DNA of 64,000 bases. Origin: Sphaerisporangium album. Lineage in GTDB: Bacteria; Actinomycetota; Actinomycetes; Streptosporangiales; Streptosporangiaceae. The notes beneath the pieces were generated by a model that was given only the letters and a program-made list of their open reading frames with translations, had not been told where the DNA came from and did not search any database. Where the stretch lies: the NCBI RefSeq assembly GCF_003323745.1, contig NZ_QOIL01000004.1, positions 186,001 through 250,000 of the forward strand. Reading direction: 5' to 3'. Below are positions 37,881 to 48,600 of the stretch, one piece after another. The stretch's first letter is position 1. Each line of letters starts with the position of its first letter. The position numbers and the translations under genes were made by a program.

Positions 37881-38753
37881 TATCGAAAGTGATTTGAGGT
37901 AGGCTTCCAACTCGAACATATTGACTCTGTCTGAATCTTTTGGATCTACTATTACCAGAAGGCGCTTACATACTGGGTCATCTCTAGACCTCGCCATAAA
38001 CGACAAGATTATCATTCTTGCTACAATCTCTCTATTGACCGAATTGATTCTGGCGAACTCTGTCCCGATAAGAGGAATTGCGATAGTTTCGCGCTGGCCA
38101 TGAATCTGCATGGCCAGCCAGACTTGATCGAGTGCTTGCCATAAGTAATTTACTGTGGATCGGGAGATCAGGTCGTTGCCCATTATAGAGTAGGCGACAG
38201 CAAAAATTCTTCTTTCGGGTCCTCCTAAAACGGCAACGGTTCCTATCGAGTATCTTTTTAGTTTTCCGAGTTTGGCGCCCGTAGGCTCTGCCGCCACTGG
38301 GCTGACGCTGCGGAGTGCCGCCCTAATTTCGGCGTCCATTCGACGCCTATCTCCACTGAAGACTCTCTTTAAGCATTGGCCAATCACGCTCTTTGAGCTG
38401 ATAATCAGGTCGTCGGTCGTATCTGTATCAAACGTATCGCTCGCGCCTATAGCTAAATGTGCATCCTGCTCGAATATATCTCCGATTCTAATTTCAATCG
38501 TCACGTCCGGGTGCGAGAAGGATTGCACTATATGCTTTCTGGGTCGAGCGCGAATTACGCCATAACAGAGAGACATGAAACCTATTGCTGTAGCCATCCA
38601 GCCTGGATACGGAAATCCGTCTTTCGGTGCCCAGAGTGCACTGGTGAGCTGCACGATGGCGGATGCAATCCCGAATGCGGCCGTCGCATTCAAGCTAATG
38701 GCGCCCCATGCGCGCTTGCTCATCAGAGACCGCAATAAGGAATTGGACTCCAC
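37878..38753 (-). CDS. Two-TM macro-domain protein, ThsA-like (type II Thoeris effector type)
   Basis: About 291 residues from GTG 38753. Two N-terminal transmembrane helices (ISLNATAAFGIASAIVQLTS and WMATAIGFMSLCYGVI) precede a macro-like domain (about 84-291): VTIEIRIGDIFEQDAHLAIGA, DDLIISSKSVIGQCLKRVF and YSIGTVAVLGG. This is the architecture of DUF6430 macro-type ThsA, the membrane effector of type II Thoeris, which is opened by an ADP-ribose derivative. An ATG at 38723 is an alternative start, and the frame is open to 38918 with unlike sequence. It is AT-rich and convergent with the DUF4062 gene. Confidence 0.78.
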   Translation of the reverse strand: MESNSLLRSLMSKRAWGAISLNATAAFGIASAIVQLTSALWAPKDGFPYPGWMATAIGFMSLCYGVIRARPRKHIVQSFSHPDVTIEIRIGDIFEQDAHLAIGASDTFDTDTTDDLIISSKSVIGQCLKRVFSGDRRRMDAEIRAALRSVSPVAAEPTGAKLGKLKRYSIGTVAVLGGPERRIFAVAYSIMGNDLISRSTVNYLWQALDQVWLAMQIHGQRETIAIPLIGTEFARINSVNREIVARMIILSFMARSRDDPVCKRLLVIVDPKDSDRVNMFELEAYLKSLSI

Positions 38754-38940
38754 ATTCCGTCCCACGCTATCTCGATTAGTGAGAGATCGCCGGAGTCGAC
38801 GCTTAGCGCCGAAGCAATAGCAGTCGGTCTCCGCGCTGATTGCTAGTTTAGAGGGCCAAGCCCGTGGAGGGCTAAAGGAAAGTTCGGCACCTTCGCCGCA
38901 ACCGAGATGAGCCCTCATGCATCTGAGGCGGGAAGCTGCA

Positions 38941-40683
38941 CTACGCAGAGCTTCTTATACCAGACAGGTCGGGTTGATCTGGCGTCCCTGTCAGGAGGGC
39001 ACGATCAAGCAAGTTGTTGAACTCCTCGCAGCTGGTTTCAGGTAGTAGCACACATGAGTGGCAGGCTGCACGATTCAGACTGTCGGTTCCGCTGGCGTCG
39101 GACTCCATGCAGAGAGGGTCTGCGGAGCACCACGAGATTCGCTCGATGGCCGTGCGAATTGAGGTTCCGAGGTTTCCGGATTCAACTTGCGCCACGATGC
39201 CGCCAAGGCTTCCTGCGGAGTCGCTCGTCGCTGTGTAGATGAGAACTCCGGCCATCTCGTCGGACACGTAGAGCCGTTCACGCAACGCTGCCGTAGGATA
39301 GCCGGAGTCGAGACTCCACTCATTGATGATCGAATGTGCCAATGTGTGGATCAGCACGAGACGCGGCGTGATCTCTCTGTCAGGGGCGAGGCCAAATCGA
39401 GCAAACCGCTGACGATAGGCGGCGTCGATCGGAGCCACCCGTGCCCGAACGTCAGCTCGTGACTCCCATCCGGCCAGTCGAGCGGTGTCCAGACGCAGGA
39501 AGACTCCTTCACCGATGACCTCGATCGCCGGGAGCCAGTCAGGGGGGTTCTCGGCCGTGTAGAGCGACGCTCGGCGGCTCGGGTTCTCCGCGCTCGGCGC
39601 CGCGAGACGGCTGAAGCCCTGAAGGACACGAACCTCGCGCAGCCGCTTCACCCGCATCACCTGGTCGATGCGGAGTTCCGCCTCTACCTGTTCGTCCCGC
39701 CACGGTACGCAGACGAAGTCCTGCTTCCCGGGCTTCTCCTCAGTCGTCCTGGTCAGAGCTCGATACTCCTCCAGCTTCAGCGCCGGCTTGGAGCTGTCCG
39801 AGGTACCGGCTTCGGCCTGACGCCGATGCTCAACCGCTTGAATGATCTCTGTCACGCTGTAGGACGGATGGTTCGTGAGCTCCAGCTCCTCAAGGCGCTC
39901 GCGGAGATCAGGTGCCTTCCGTAGCGACTTCCAATTGCGCTCGACAAGCTTTTGAACGCCTTCGGACCATGGAGGAATGGAAAGGGCGGACCGCACATCG
40001 GAGAACCAGACTCCGGACGCACCACGCTGCATCGCGCGTGGGAGTTCTTCGCAGTGCTCCTCGGGCACGTTGCCGAGCCACGGACGCCTGCCCGTGCAGG
40101 AGCTTATGCCCTTCAGAGCGCCCTTACGGAGGGAGCCTTCCATGGTGACGGGACGAACTCCGCAGCTGCACGAGATCTCGATATCGCCGAGTGACGCGCT
40201 CCTACCTGTCGCCTTGAGCTTCAGGTCATGACCGCGGTTGCCACCTGCAGGGGTGCCGCCTTTATGGAGCCAACGGAAGTAGGGAAAGTCGTCGATGTGG
40301 CCGGCGGCGCAGCAGACGACGAATCTAGAGGGAACCAACTCCCGATCGCATTCCTTGCACTTTGCCGGGCCACGGGTGGAGCCGAAGAACCTTGCCTTCG
40401 CCAGTCTGTTGCATCCAGGGCAGGACTGAACCTCCGGGAATCGAATGACGGGGACGTCGCCGTACTTGTCATTGTCAGAGGCGGGGGGAAGCCGGAAGCA
40501 TCGAACATTGAGCTCCTGCTGAAGTCGGTGCTCGTGGATGACCTGATCGTAAGGACCCAACTCAGGCCAAAGATCAAGTCCGGCGACCATGAAGGATTCA
40601 CTGCCTATCGCGATCAAGGAGCCCACCCCATACGTGGTGATCAGCTGGGCACGGCGCACGCCTCCGATGGGCTTCCCCTTCAC
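38941..40683 (-). CDS. drmB: DISARM core protein DrmB (DUF1998 domain)
   Basis: 580 residues. The N-terminus (RRAQLITTYGVGSLIAIGSE) and zinc-ribbon cysteines (SCPGCNRLAKARF, KCKECDREL, CSCGVRPV) are typical of DrmB. The C-terminal DUF1998 domain has LVLIHTLAHSIINEW, SAGSLGGIVAQVESG, WCSADPLCMES and a final CHSCVLLPETSCEEFNN cysteine cluster. In DISARM, DrmA and DrmB form a complex that recognises incoming phage DNA. Its start overlaps drmA by 4 bp. The gene is of normal length and appears intact. Confidence 0.92.
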   Translation of the reverse strand: MKGKPIGGVRRAQLITTYGVGSLIAIGSESFMVAGLDLWPELGPYDQVIHEHRLQQELNVRCFRLPPASDNDKYGDVPVIRFPEVQSCPGCNRLAKARFFGSTRGPAKCKECDRELVPSRFVVCCAAGHIDDFPYFRWLHKGGTPAGGNRGHDLKLKATGRSASLGDIEISCSCGVRPVTMEGSLRKGALKGISSCTGRRPWLGNVPEEHCEELPRAMQRGASGVWFSDVRSALSIPPWSEGVQKLVERNWKSLRKAPDLRERLEELELTNHPSYSVTEIIQAVEHRRQAEAGTSDSSKPALKLEEYRALTRTTEEKPGKQDFVCVPWRDEQVEAELRIDQVMRVKRLREVRVLQGFSRLAAPSAENPSRRASLYTAENPPDWLPAIEVIGEGVFLRLDTARLAGWESRADVRARVAPIDAAYRQRFARFGLAPDREITPRLVLIHTLAHSIINEWSLDSGYPTAALRERLYVSDEMAGVLIYTATSDSAGSLGGIVAQVESGNLGTSIRTAIERISWCSADPLCMESDASGTDSLNRAACHSCVLLPETSCEEFNNLLDRALLTGTPDQPDLSGIRSSA

Positions 40684-43600
40684 TGTGTTCCCCTGTCCAG
40701 GTAGAGGGCGGACTCCACATCGACATCGCGCAGACTCCAGAGCGTCTCAAAGGAGTCTGCGGTTTGATCATCTGACTCGTCCCGGCGGCCGGCATCGACC
40801 AGCAGTCCAGGGTGCCGATAGGTACCGTAGATCAGGTCGGGGTCCGCTTTGGCAGCTGCATGCCACTGGTGGATGATCTCGTCGATCTGCTCAGCGGTAA
40901 TGTCTCGCTCGGACGGGCCGGCCAGTCGCTCCACACGCTCCAAGATCTTTTGGCAGATCGCCCGGAGCTCTCCTTCGAAATCGGCGATGTACGCCGCAGC
41001 CTCTTTGGGACGTGCCATGGGAATCATGATTCTGGCTAGGCCGACGATGGCCGCGTGGAGGCCACGATCGCGAGACCTCGTGGAGAACGGCGTGACGCTG
41101 GTGGCCTCCACCTGCCGATACAGGGCGGAGTGATAGGCAGTGAAGTTCTCGTAGTGTGAGCGGTCCCTCGATCTGGCGGCGTTGAAGAGGGTGACCACGA
41201 GTCCTGGCCACTTTCTGCCGACACGGCTCGTCGCCTGGATGTACTCAGAAGTGGACTGGGGCTGTCCCATCATCACCATGAGGCCGAGACGGTCGATGTC
41301 AACACCGACGGAGATCATGTTGGTGGCGAGGATCACGCCCAGTGCGTCCGGGTACGGCGTCGCCATGTCTTGCAGGTGACTCGGGATGGCGCTGGACGGC
41401 TCGCGACTTGTCAATTCGATGTCGCGGCCGATATCACGTCGTTTCTGGCCGAGAGTCTCGCTAAGCAGATCGAGCCGATCATTGACGTCGTCCTGGACCT
41501 GAAGTTTCGCTCCGCCGAGAAGTCTCAGGCTGTTGAAGTAACCCAGAAGCGTCCAGTACGCATCGCGTACCGCGTCATCTCCCTCGATCGCCTGTGCATG
41601 GTGAAGAAGAGCCGCGTAGGTTCGCACCATGAGGCTCGTCTGGCTGGTGGCGGGCGCCATCAGACCCACATACCGCCTGCTTGCCTTGCGTGATGGCGGA
41701 GTCTCGACGGAGAAGTACGAATCGCGTGCGTCTAATCCCGGCGGCGGAAACTGCTCAACCTTGCGATCGAAGAGCGCGCGACCTTGTTGTCCAGCGCGGC
41801 GGATCGTGGCCGTCGACGCGACAACCTTGGGACGATGACCGATCAGATCGACGGCGGTTTCGTACAGGCCAGCGAGGGTTCCCAATGGGCCGGAGATCAG
41901 GTGAAGCTCGTCTTGAATGATCAGTTCAGGTGGTGGTTCGGTGCTGAAATGGTTGAAGAGGTTTCCGATCTCAGGCTTCCACGGGAGGCCGGCGAACTTG
42001 TCGGACGTCGCAATGATCAGTGTCGGTCGGGCGGCGTAGATGGTGTCGTCCACGACATGGATCGGTAGCCCGGAGGAGAAATCACATGTGCCTGTCTCGC
42101 AGGCGATGACCACGCGATCGTCTGAGATCCTGTAGTTGTAGTGATCAAGCGCAGTTCCGCACCAGGGGCATGAGCGGATTTGAACGGGATTCTCTTCCTG
42201 AACTTCTTCGTTTCTGGCCAGCTTGCGTAGCGCGCGTCTGGCCTCGTCCAAGGTATTAGGGGTGGAGCCACGACCGACCCACATGCCGATAGATATTTCT
42301 GTTGGGCCGAGACGTTCATGTCGGTCCAGCCGCAGTCGCTCCATGCAGCACATCAGCAGGGCCGCACGCTCGAACTGTTGGACCGTGAGAAGACGGAGTG
42401 TATAGCGCATGAGAACGGTCACTCCACCTCCCTTGAGCGGATCGCGGAGACGCCTGAGGAAGGTGGAGAAGGCGATCAGCCCTAGGTATGCTTCGGTCTT
42501 TCCACCACCTGTGGGAAACCACAGCACGTCAGCGATGTCGCGATCATCTGACGTGTGGTCGGTTATGCCCTGGAGTGAGAGGAGTATGAAGGCGATCTGG
42601 AACGGTCGCCAAACGGCCACCGACTCATCGGGGGAGGTGCTCCCTCTGTCAGGGGACTTCAGCCACTCCGTTCGAGCACGCTGTACGGCCATGGCCTGAT
42701 TCGCCAGTCGAAACGCCTCCATCGGCGTGGGATCCACAGAATCCGCCAGGAGCTTGATACCCGCATCCATACGGTCACAGGCGGCCTTGCATCGTTCGAG
42801 ATGCTCGACGGCGGTTTCCTGAAACTTTTCATCGAAGATGTTCCGGGTCTGTTCGAATCTGAGCTCGATCCATCGCCGATATCCCGACGTCATATCCTGG
42901 AGCGCGGAGACGACCTCCGCGTCGGATGCCGTCGCCAGGTGACGCATACCGAGGCGTCCTACATCGATCGATGGATTGGAATCCGCCAACCGAAGGCGAT
43001 ATGTGGGTACGAAGGTAGTGCGGATCCAGGCCGTGGACGGCTTGGCCTCCATGTCATTGACATCGATCTCTGAGGGTTCCCACTCAACTGAGCAGCCGTG
43101 ACCGGTGGCGAAATTCGGGGCATGGCGGTAGAGCAGGCGATACGAGTTGAGCTCCTTGTCGGAGTCGGCTGAGCCGATCGAAGGACGCTCTACGAACGGG
43201 GACGAATCAGCAGCTCCCCTTACGGTGATGCGGGGTTGGAAAAAGGCGATCGCGTCACGGTCGGCGCTGTTGTTGGAGGACTTAAACGTATTGATCAGCG
43301 CCAGTGTGACGATGGCTACTCCATCCGCATCGGCCTGCCGTACCCGAACGAACAACTCCAAGTTGTCCGTGAGTGGTATTCGAGGAAGTTGGCCGGCCAT
43401 GGATACCTTGATAGGTTGCGGTGTTATCGAGATGGGCTCGCGTCGCCAGGATTCCTCTGCCATAGTGTTCGTGCGACTGCGCCGCCCATCGACCGACTCT
43501 GAGACGTAGCGGGCCGCCTCCACGTCGACGAGGATCGATCCCGCGACATTGACATCGACAGAGAACGTCAGGCCCATAGATGACGGATAGCGGACATTGG

Positions 43601-43832
43601 CCATGGTGACAGCAGGGTCGGGGACGTCGGTCGCATGTCTGCTCTCAGGTTCCTCGTCCAGGGCGTTGTTGTCGGCCACACTGTCGTCCGACTGAGGGAA
43701 GAGGATCCCTGCTGCGTACTTGGTGATCGGTGGGTCGTTGATCACTTCGTTGGGAGAGGACGGACCGATCAGGTCACGTTCCAACCGTGCCACCAACTCG
43801 TCGCGAAACGCATAGTGCTTGTCGAAGCTCAC
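40680..43832 (-). CDS. drmA: DISARM core helicase-like protein DrmA
   Basis: 1050 residues. An SF2-type motor core carries Walker A WFPTGGGKTEAYLGL (about 442), a QDELHLISG motif II (about 640), ASTATIRRAG, and motif VI region SEYIQATSRVGRKWPG. The first 400 residues form the family-specific N-terminal region. DrmA binds DNA with DrmB and is needed for phage restriction; some homologues unwind or translocate. It overlaps both its neighbours by 4 bp and appears intact. Confidence 0.92.
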   Translation of the reverse strand: MSFDKHYAFRDELVARLERDLIGPSSPNEVINDPPITKYAAGILFPQSDDSVADNNALDEEPESRHATDVPDPAVTMANVRYPSSMGLTFSVDVNVAGSILVDVEAARYVSESVDGRRSRTNTMAEESWRREPISITPQPIKVSMAGQLPRIPLTDNLELFVRVRQADADGVAIVTLALINTFKSSNNSADRDAIAFFQPRITVRGAADSSPFVERPSIGSADSDKELNSYRLLYRHAPNFATGHGCSVEWEPSEIDVNDMEAKPSTAWIRTTFVPTYRLRLADSNPSIDVGRLGMRHLATASDAEVVSALQDMTSGYRRWIELRFEQTRNIFDEKFQETAVEHLERCKAACDRMDAGIKLLADSVDPTPMEAFRLANQAMAVQRARTEWLKSPDRGSTSPDESVAVWRPFQIAFILLSLQGITDHTSDDRDIADVLWFPTGGGKTEAYLGLIAFSTFLRRLRDPLKGGGVTVLMRYTLRLLTVQQFERAALLMCCMERLRLDRHERLGPTEISIGMWVGRGSTPNTLDEARRALRKLARNEEVQEENPVQIRSCPWCGTALDHYNYRISDDRVVIACETGTCDFSSGLPIHVVDDTIYAARPTLIIATSDKFAGLPWKPEIGNLFNHFSTEPPPELIIQDELHLISGPLGTLAGLYETAVDLIGHRPKVVASTATIRRAGQQGRALFDRKVEQFPPPGLDARDSYFSVETPPSRKASRRYVGLMAPATSQTSLMVRTYAALLHHAQAIEGDDAVRDAYWTLLGYFNSLRLLGGAKLQVQDDVNDRLDLLSETLGQKRRDIGRDIELTSREPSSAIPSHLQDMATPYPDALGVILATNMISVGVDIDRLGLMVMMGQPQSTSEYIQATSRVGRKWPGLVVTLFNAARSRDRSHYENFTAYHSALYRQVEATSVTPFSTRSRDRGLHAAIVGLARIMIPMARPKEAAAYIADFEGELRAICQKILERVERLAGPSERDITAEQIDEIIHQWHAAAKADPDLIYGTYRHPGLLVDAGRRDESDDQTADSFETLWSLRDVDVESALYLDRGTQ

Positions 43833-45640
43833 GCCTGCTCCCTAGCCCAATCGAAACGGCCAAGTCCCGTGATCCGTGGTCGCAGCCAGACACCCGACCA
43901 GCCCAGTCCGGCGTTGACGCCAGCGACCTCGCGGCCTAGCACGGTCTCCAAACTGTCGACTCGCAGCTCCTTGACTCTGGAAGGGAGTCTGCGGCCACGG
44001 CCTGGAAGAAGTGTCCGCAGTGCCTTGGCGAAGGCATCGGCGGTCACGCCGATGCGCCGACCCTCATGCTCAAGGGTGTATCTCGGGACGTCCTCAGAAG
44101 AGAGCCTCGGGAGCTGAACCAGAGCGACGGGGTCTCCGGCCTGTACCTGTGACGCCAGGTAGCTCTGGATCTCTCGCGGGTCGCCTTTGAAGCCGACTGT
44201 GCCGGCAGGGTCTTCGGCGTTCACATCATCGGGACGGATTTCCACCCCAAGATGGTGTCCTTTGAAGCCGATCTCGGCCCACCGCCCGTCGTGCAGCCGC
44301 TTGAGCCGTCCTGGAGATAGCTTTGTGACGGGCTTCACGTAAATCAATAGGTCACGGGGACGAGTCATGGCGACGTACAGGAGCCGCGCGCGCTCGGCCT
44401 GCTCTATCGGATCGTCGTCCGGTGCATCACCGGGATCGACGACGATGACCTGGTCGAACTCGAGACCTTTGACTCGATGGATGGTGGAGACAGTGAGCGA
44501 CTCCGATGCCTGCTGAATGAGCTCGTCGGGAAAGTCCCCCTGCAACAGCCTCCGACGGACGATCGAGAGGTCAAGCGCATCGTCGCGACGGCGCGGGTCC
44601 ATCCGCCGGAGGAGGCCCCATGCCACCTGCGGGTCTATGCCGGAGACCTTCACGACCGCCAGGACGGCTTCCTTCGTGGGCTGTTTGGTATCGAGTTCAC
44701 GGAAGAGAGCACTCATCCACGCGGGGAGGACCTTGTCCTGGGCGGCGCGCTGAAGGCGATGCGGTACGCCGAGCTCATGAAGGCGCCTGGAGATCAGGAG
44801 GGCCTCCTTATTGCCTCGACACAGCAGTGCCGTAGAGGCTGTCATCCGTGCCAGGATCGGGGCCGCCTGGTCCAGTGTGCCGAGTGAATCGCCGGACAAG
44901 AGCACGGTTCGGAGGTCACGCTGGAGCTGTGTGAACGGTGCGTCGACCTTGCCGAGGGCTTCGCCGAAGGCGAGAGCAGCCCTGGCCTCCGGTTCCCGGG
45001 CGCGGAAGTTGCCCTCGAGTGTGATCTCCACGAGATCGCCTCTGAAGCGCTTGCGCACGTCGTCGTACAGCCTGGCCGCGCCTGCTAGACGTTCCTGCGG
45101 ATCATCCAGCTGAAAGCCGTAGATTCCTTGCGCAGGATCGCCCAGAAGGGTGAAGCCACCGAGATCGGTGCTGAGAAGGGCCTTGACCAGCTCAGCACGG
45201 TCGCCGACGAGGTCCTGCACTTCATCGACGACAAGATGGCGCACCTCACTGATCAACTCTGCGGCGTTCGGGTCTTCCTTGATCAGTCGAGTGGCCTCCC
45301 GGATCCGCTGATCGAAGCCCTGTCGCTGCCATGGGCCGTCCGGCGTGACCTCTGACAGAAGCCAGGTCGCGTAGGAGTCGAATGTCCGGACGTCCACGTG
45401 CGCGGCAGCGGAACCGAATCCAACGAGACGATTGCGGATCTCGCGGACAGCCGCACGGGAGAAGCTCAGGACCAAGAGCTCGGCGGGTTCGAGTTCCTCT
45501 TCGTCGATGAGAAAAGCCAGCCGGCGGATCAACGAGAACGTCTTGCCTGTTCCGGCAGGCGCCGTTACCAGGAGGCGTGCGGTCGCAGGGGCTTCGACGA
45601 CGCGTTGCTGCGCCGTCGTGAGCTTGGCCTGGTCTGTCAT
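43829..45640 (-). CDS. UvrD/Rep-like SF1 helicase in the DISARM-like operon
   Basis: 603 residues from ATG 45640 (GAGG just upstream). SF1A motifs: TTAQQRVVEAPATARLLVTA (Q motif), Walker A APAGTGKT, LVVDEVQDLVGDR (motif II, about 140), LLGDPAQGIYGF (motif III), VSTIHRVKGLEFDQVIVVDP and LLYVAMTRPRDLLI (motif VI). It is shorter than housekeeping UvrD/PcrA (about 720-780). UvrD-type partners appear in several defence operons (Gabija, Zorya-like), where they act on DNA ends. It is not one of the described DISARM core genes. 4-bp overlaps on both sides argue that it belongs functionally to this operon. Confidence 0.88.
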   Translation of the reverse strand: MTDQAKLTTAQQRVVEAPATARLLVTAPAGTGKTFSLIRRLAFLIDEEELEPAELLVLSFSRAAVREIRNRLVGFGSAAAHVDVRTFDSYATWLLSEVTPDGPWQRQGFDQRIREATRLIKEDPNAAELISEVRHLVVDEVQDLVGDRAELVKALLSTDLGGFTLLGDPAQGIYGFQLDDPQERLAGAARLYDDVRKRFRGDLVEITLEGNFRAREPEARAALAFGEALGKVDAPFTQLQRDLRTVLLSGDSLGTLDQAAPILARMTASTALLCRGNKEALLISRRLHELGVPHRLQRAAQDKVLPAWMSALFRELDTKQPTKEAVLAVVKVSGIDPQVAWGLLRRMDPRRRDDALDLSIVRRRLLQGDFPDELIQQASESLTVSTIHRVKGLEFDQVIVVDPGDAPDDDPIEQAERARLLYVAMTRPRDLLIYVKPVTKLSPGRLKRLHDGRWAEIGFKGHHLGVEIRPDDVNAEDPAGTVGFKGDPREIQSYLASQVQAGDPVALVQLPRLSSEDVPRYTLEHEGRRIGVTADAFAKALRTLLPGRGRRLPSRVKELRVDSLETVLGREVAGVNAGLGWSGVWLRPRITGLGRFDWAREQA

Positions 45641-48600
45641 CGCCTCTTCCAGAGGTATTCGAACTGGCGAAAGGCAAGCTCTTCGCCATATTGAGCAATG
45701 TTGTCCGCGACATTGATGATGAGGCATTCCTCTTTGCCGCCGTTCAGTGGACCGCGGATGCCTCGACCGATCATCTGCTGATAGACGTTGGGGCTGTACG
45801 TGGGGCGTGCGACGATCACCGCCCGCGTCGCCGGGGCGTCGAATCCTTGAGAGAGCACGTTGTAGTTGGCGAGCACTCGGATCTTGCCCTGCCGGAAGTG
45901 CTCGATCGCACGTCGACGCTGACCGAGGTCGGTGTCACTCGACACGGCGGAGGCCGAGATCCCCTTGCGAGTGAGAAGCGCCGCCATGGTCTGAGCATGA
46001 TTGACGGACGTGGCGAAGAGCAGGATCGGCCAGTCGTCCGGCAAGCCGAGGATCTTGTCGATCAGGATCCGGTTACGGATGGCGTCTTGGCCGAGTCGCT
46101 CCTCCGCCGATGCCGGCAGACGACGCAGTTGTGTGAGTGCGTCGCGCTCACTTGTACTGAGATCGAGCTTGGCGCCCGGCAGCTCCTCGTGTCTGACCTG
46201 GGCCAGCACGCCGAGCTCTTGCAGCGTGGCGTACGGCTCGGCGCCCAGGATCTCCGTACCGTCCCGGTGATGATCCAGTCGGTTTCGCCCGTAGCGGGCT
46301 ACCAGCCGGTCCGACTCCTCTGTATTGGTCCCGCGGAAGGGCGTTGCGGTTAAGCCGACGAGAGGGCACCGTGAGCGATGAGGCGTCAGGCCAAGAGCAG
46401 CCAAGACCCGCGTATATCGTGGACTGATCGAGGTATGGGCCTCGTCCACGATGACGGCTTGAGCATCGCGCAGCCACGCGTACTCGTCCGTCTCGATGAC
46501 GTTCTCCAACTTGGCGTCGGTCGCAATGACGAGGTGATATCCCTCCTCCACGGGGTCCGCCTCGTTAGTGGTCCATAGCCGGCTGATGGTCAGCTGCCGG
46601 GCCGGGCCGGTGTGGCGCCATACCATCTGCCAGGTCTGGACCGCTTGCTCGCAAAGTTCTTCTGTCTGCGCAACCCACAGCACCGGGATGGAGACGGCAT
46701 CAGACGGAAGGGAGCGCAGGCGGCGGATGATCGCCTCGACGGCGACTCGGGTCTTACCTGCTCCGGTCGGCAGGCTGAGCATTCCTCGTTGAGCGGGCTT
46801 GCTCTGGAGGACCTCCAGAATCCGTCCGACCATCAGCTCTTGGTACTCATGCAGCGCAGGAAAGTTCACCGGGCCCTGCACGGTAAGTACCGGGTCGAGA
46901 CCGGGCTGTCGGAACCCGGCGTACTCAGTCGGAAAACCCAGATCGGCCACGAATGTTTTCGCCTGATGGTTGCCGGCCATCTGGGTCGGCACAGGGAAGC
47001 CGTGATCCTCTAGTTCCTGACGGAACTCCCGCAGAATGCCGGAGCCGTACACCGCAAGTGCCAGCTCGGCGATGGTTCGGTCGTTGACGGGACCTTCCTC
47101 AGCCTTGACCGCGTTGACCAGACCGTATGGCAGTCGTTCCTGGAGCACATCACCTCCGAGCATGGCCAGTAGCTTGTCCCTGAGATCCGAAAGCTCTCTG
47201 ACCTTGACGATTTGCTGGTCTCGTTGGATGTCCTTCCGGTGCTGAAGGATCTGTCGACAACGTTCTTCCGAGAGCCCCAGTTTGAGCAGTACGTTCAGCT
47301 CCCGGAGCAGCTCCAGGTCATCGCCGCGGTCATGCCAGTAGATCGTCTCATCGCGTCGACCGATCTCGACTGGCTCTGATGTCTGCCCTGACGCCGTTCG
47401 ATTGAGTTGCTCCAAAGCCTCACAACGCAGTAGCTGGAGGCCGCGCAGCGGACGTCCAGGCTCGAATTTCAGTTGGGGAAACACATCCTCCAGAGGAGTC
47501 GGCTGACCCGGGTACGTCGCGCGGAGCTCGGTGCTGTAGACCTCGTCGAACGTCTTCATCCGCCATTGGTCCACAAGCTGGGCGACGTCGTCCGACCTGG
47601 GAACCAGCAGAGCAGGGAGACCACCTGCCATGAGACGTCGGTATTGGCCCTGATCTGCGGTGGCGACAACATCAGCAGGAGGACAGGAGACCCATGCCTC
47701 CCCCTGCTGGCAGTGGATCTTCGGGGGAGCGCTCAGCTGAGTGCTGGCCAGCGCGTAGAGCATGCCGAGCTCGACGTGCCTCTCGCTCTCAAGAGCCTGG
47801 TTGAGGAGAGACAGCCAGAGCGCCCCCCTGATGTCCTCAAGGGTGTTAGCCAGACCAAGAGCACGTGCAAGACCGGGATCGATATCGGCGACCGGCAGGA
47901 CACGAGCATGTTCACTCAGGCCAGGACCGACGCATTCCGCGACGCGACGGATTCCCATCGATGTGGCCAGTCTGCCGTGCTGGTCAACCGCCCATACCAG
48001 TGGTGACTGAATGGACAAGGGCGCGTCATCGGGGCGAGTGAGCGCGTATATGGACCAGGTCGTGACGATCCCGGGGGTGGGGAGGTGCTGGATGAATCTG
48101 GAGCGGGCCGCCGGCGTCAGGCCGGACAGAAGCCCGAGGTGACCGGCGGGGTTTGCCCCCGTCAAAACGATCTTGCCGTGCTGGGGCCTCCGATCACCGG
48201 AAGGAATGGACTTGTAGTACAGGTCGATCATGCTCGACCTGTACTCGTCGAACCACGTAGCTCGCGAAGGATCCACGTCAGCACTTGGTACGTCGGACAT
48301 GCCCAACTGGCGCAGCATGGCCATGTCGTCGTGGTGGAAGTCCTCGTCCACCACTAAATCCCCATCGTCCGGACTTCCGGAGGGGATGACCACGCCGGGA
48401 AGGAGGCAGTCGCTCAGCCTCTTGTAGGCACCAGCGCGTGTACGGACCTTGAGCTCTGCGACCGCGCCTCGGCTGATCAGGTGTTCGACGGCACGCTCCG
48501 CGCCTGTCGCTCGGGCCAGCAGCCATAGCCGGTCCCAATCCGCTCCTCCGTAGCGGGCGAAACCACCCGAGACGGCCGCGGACAAGCGTCCGAAGGCGTC

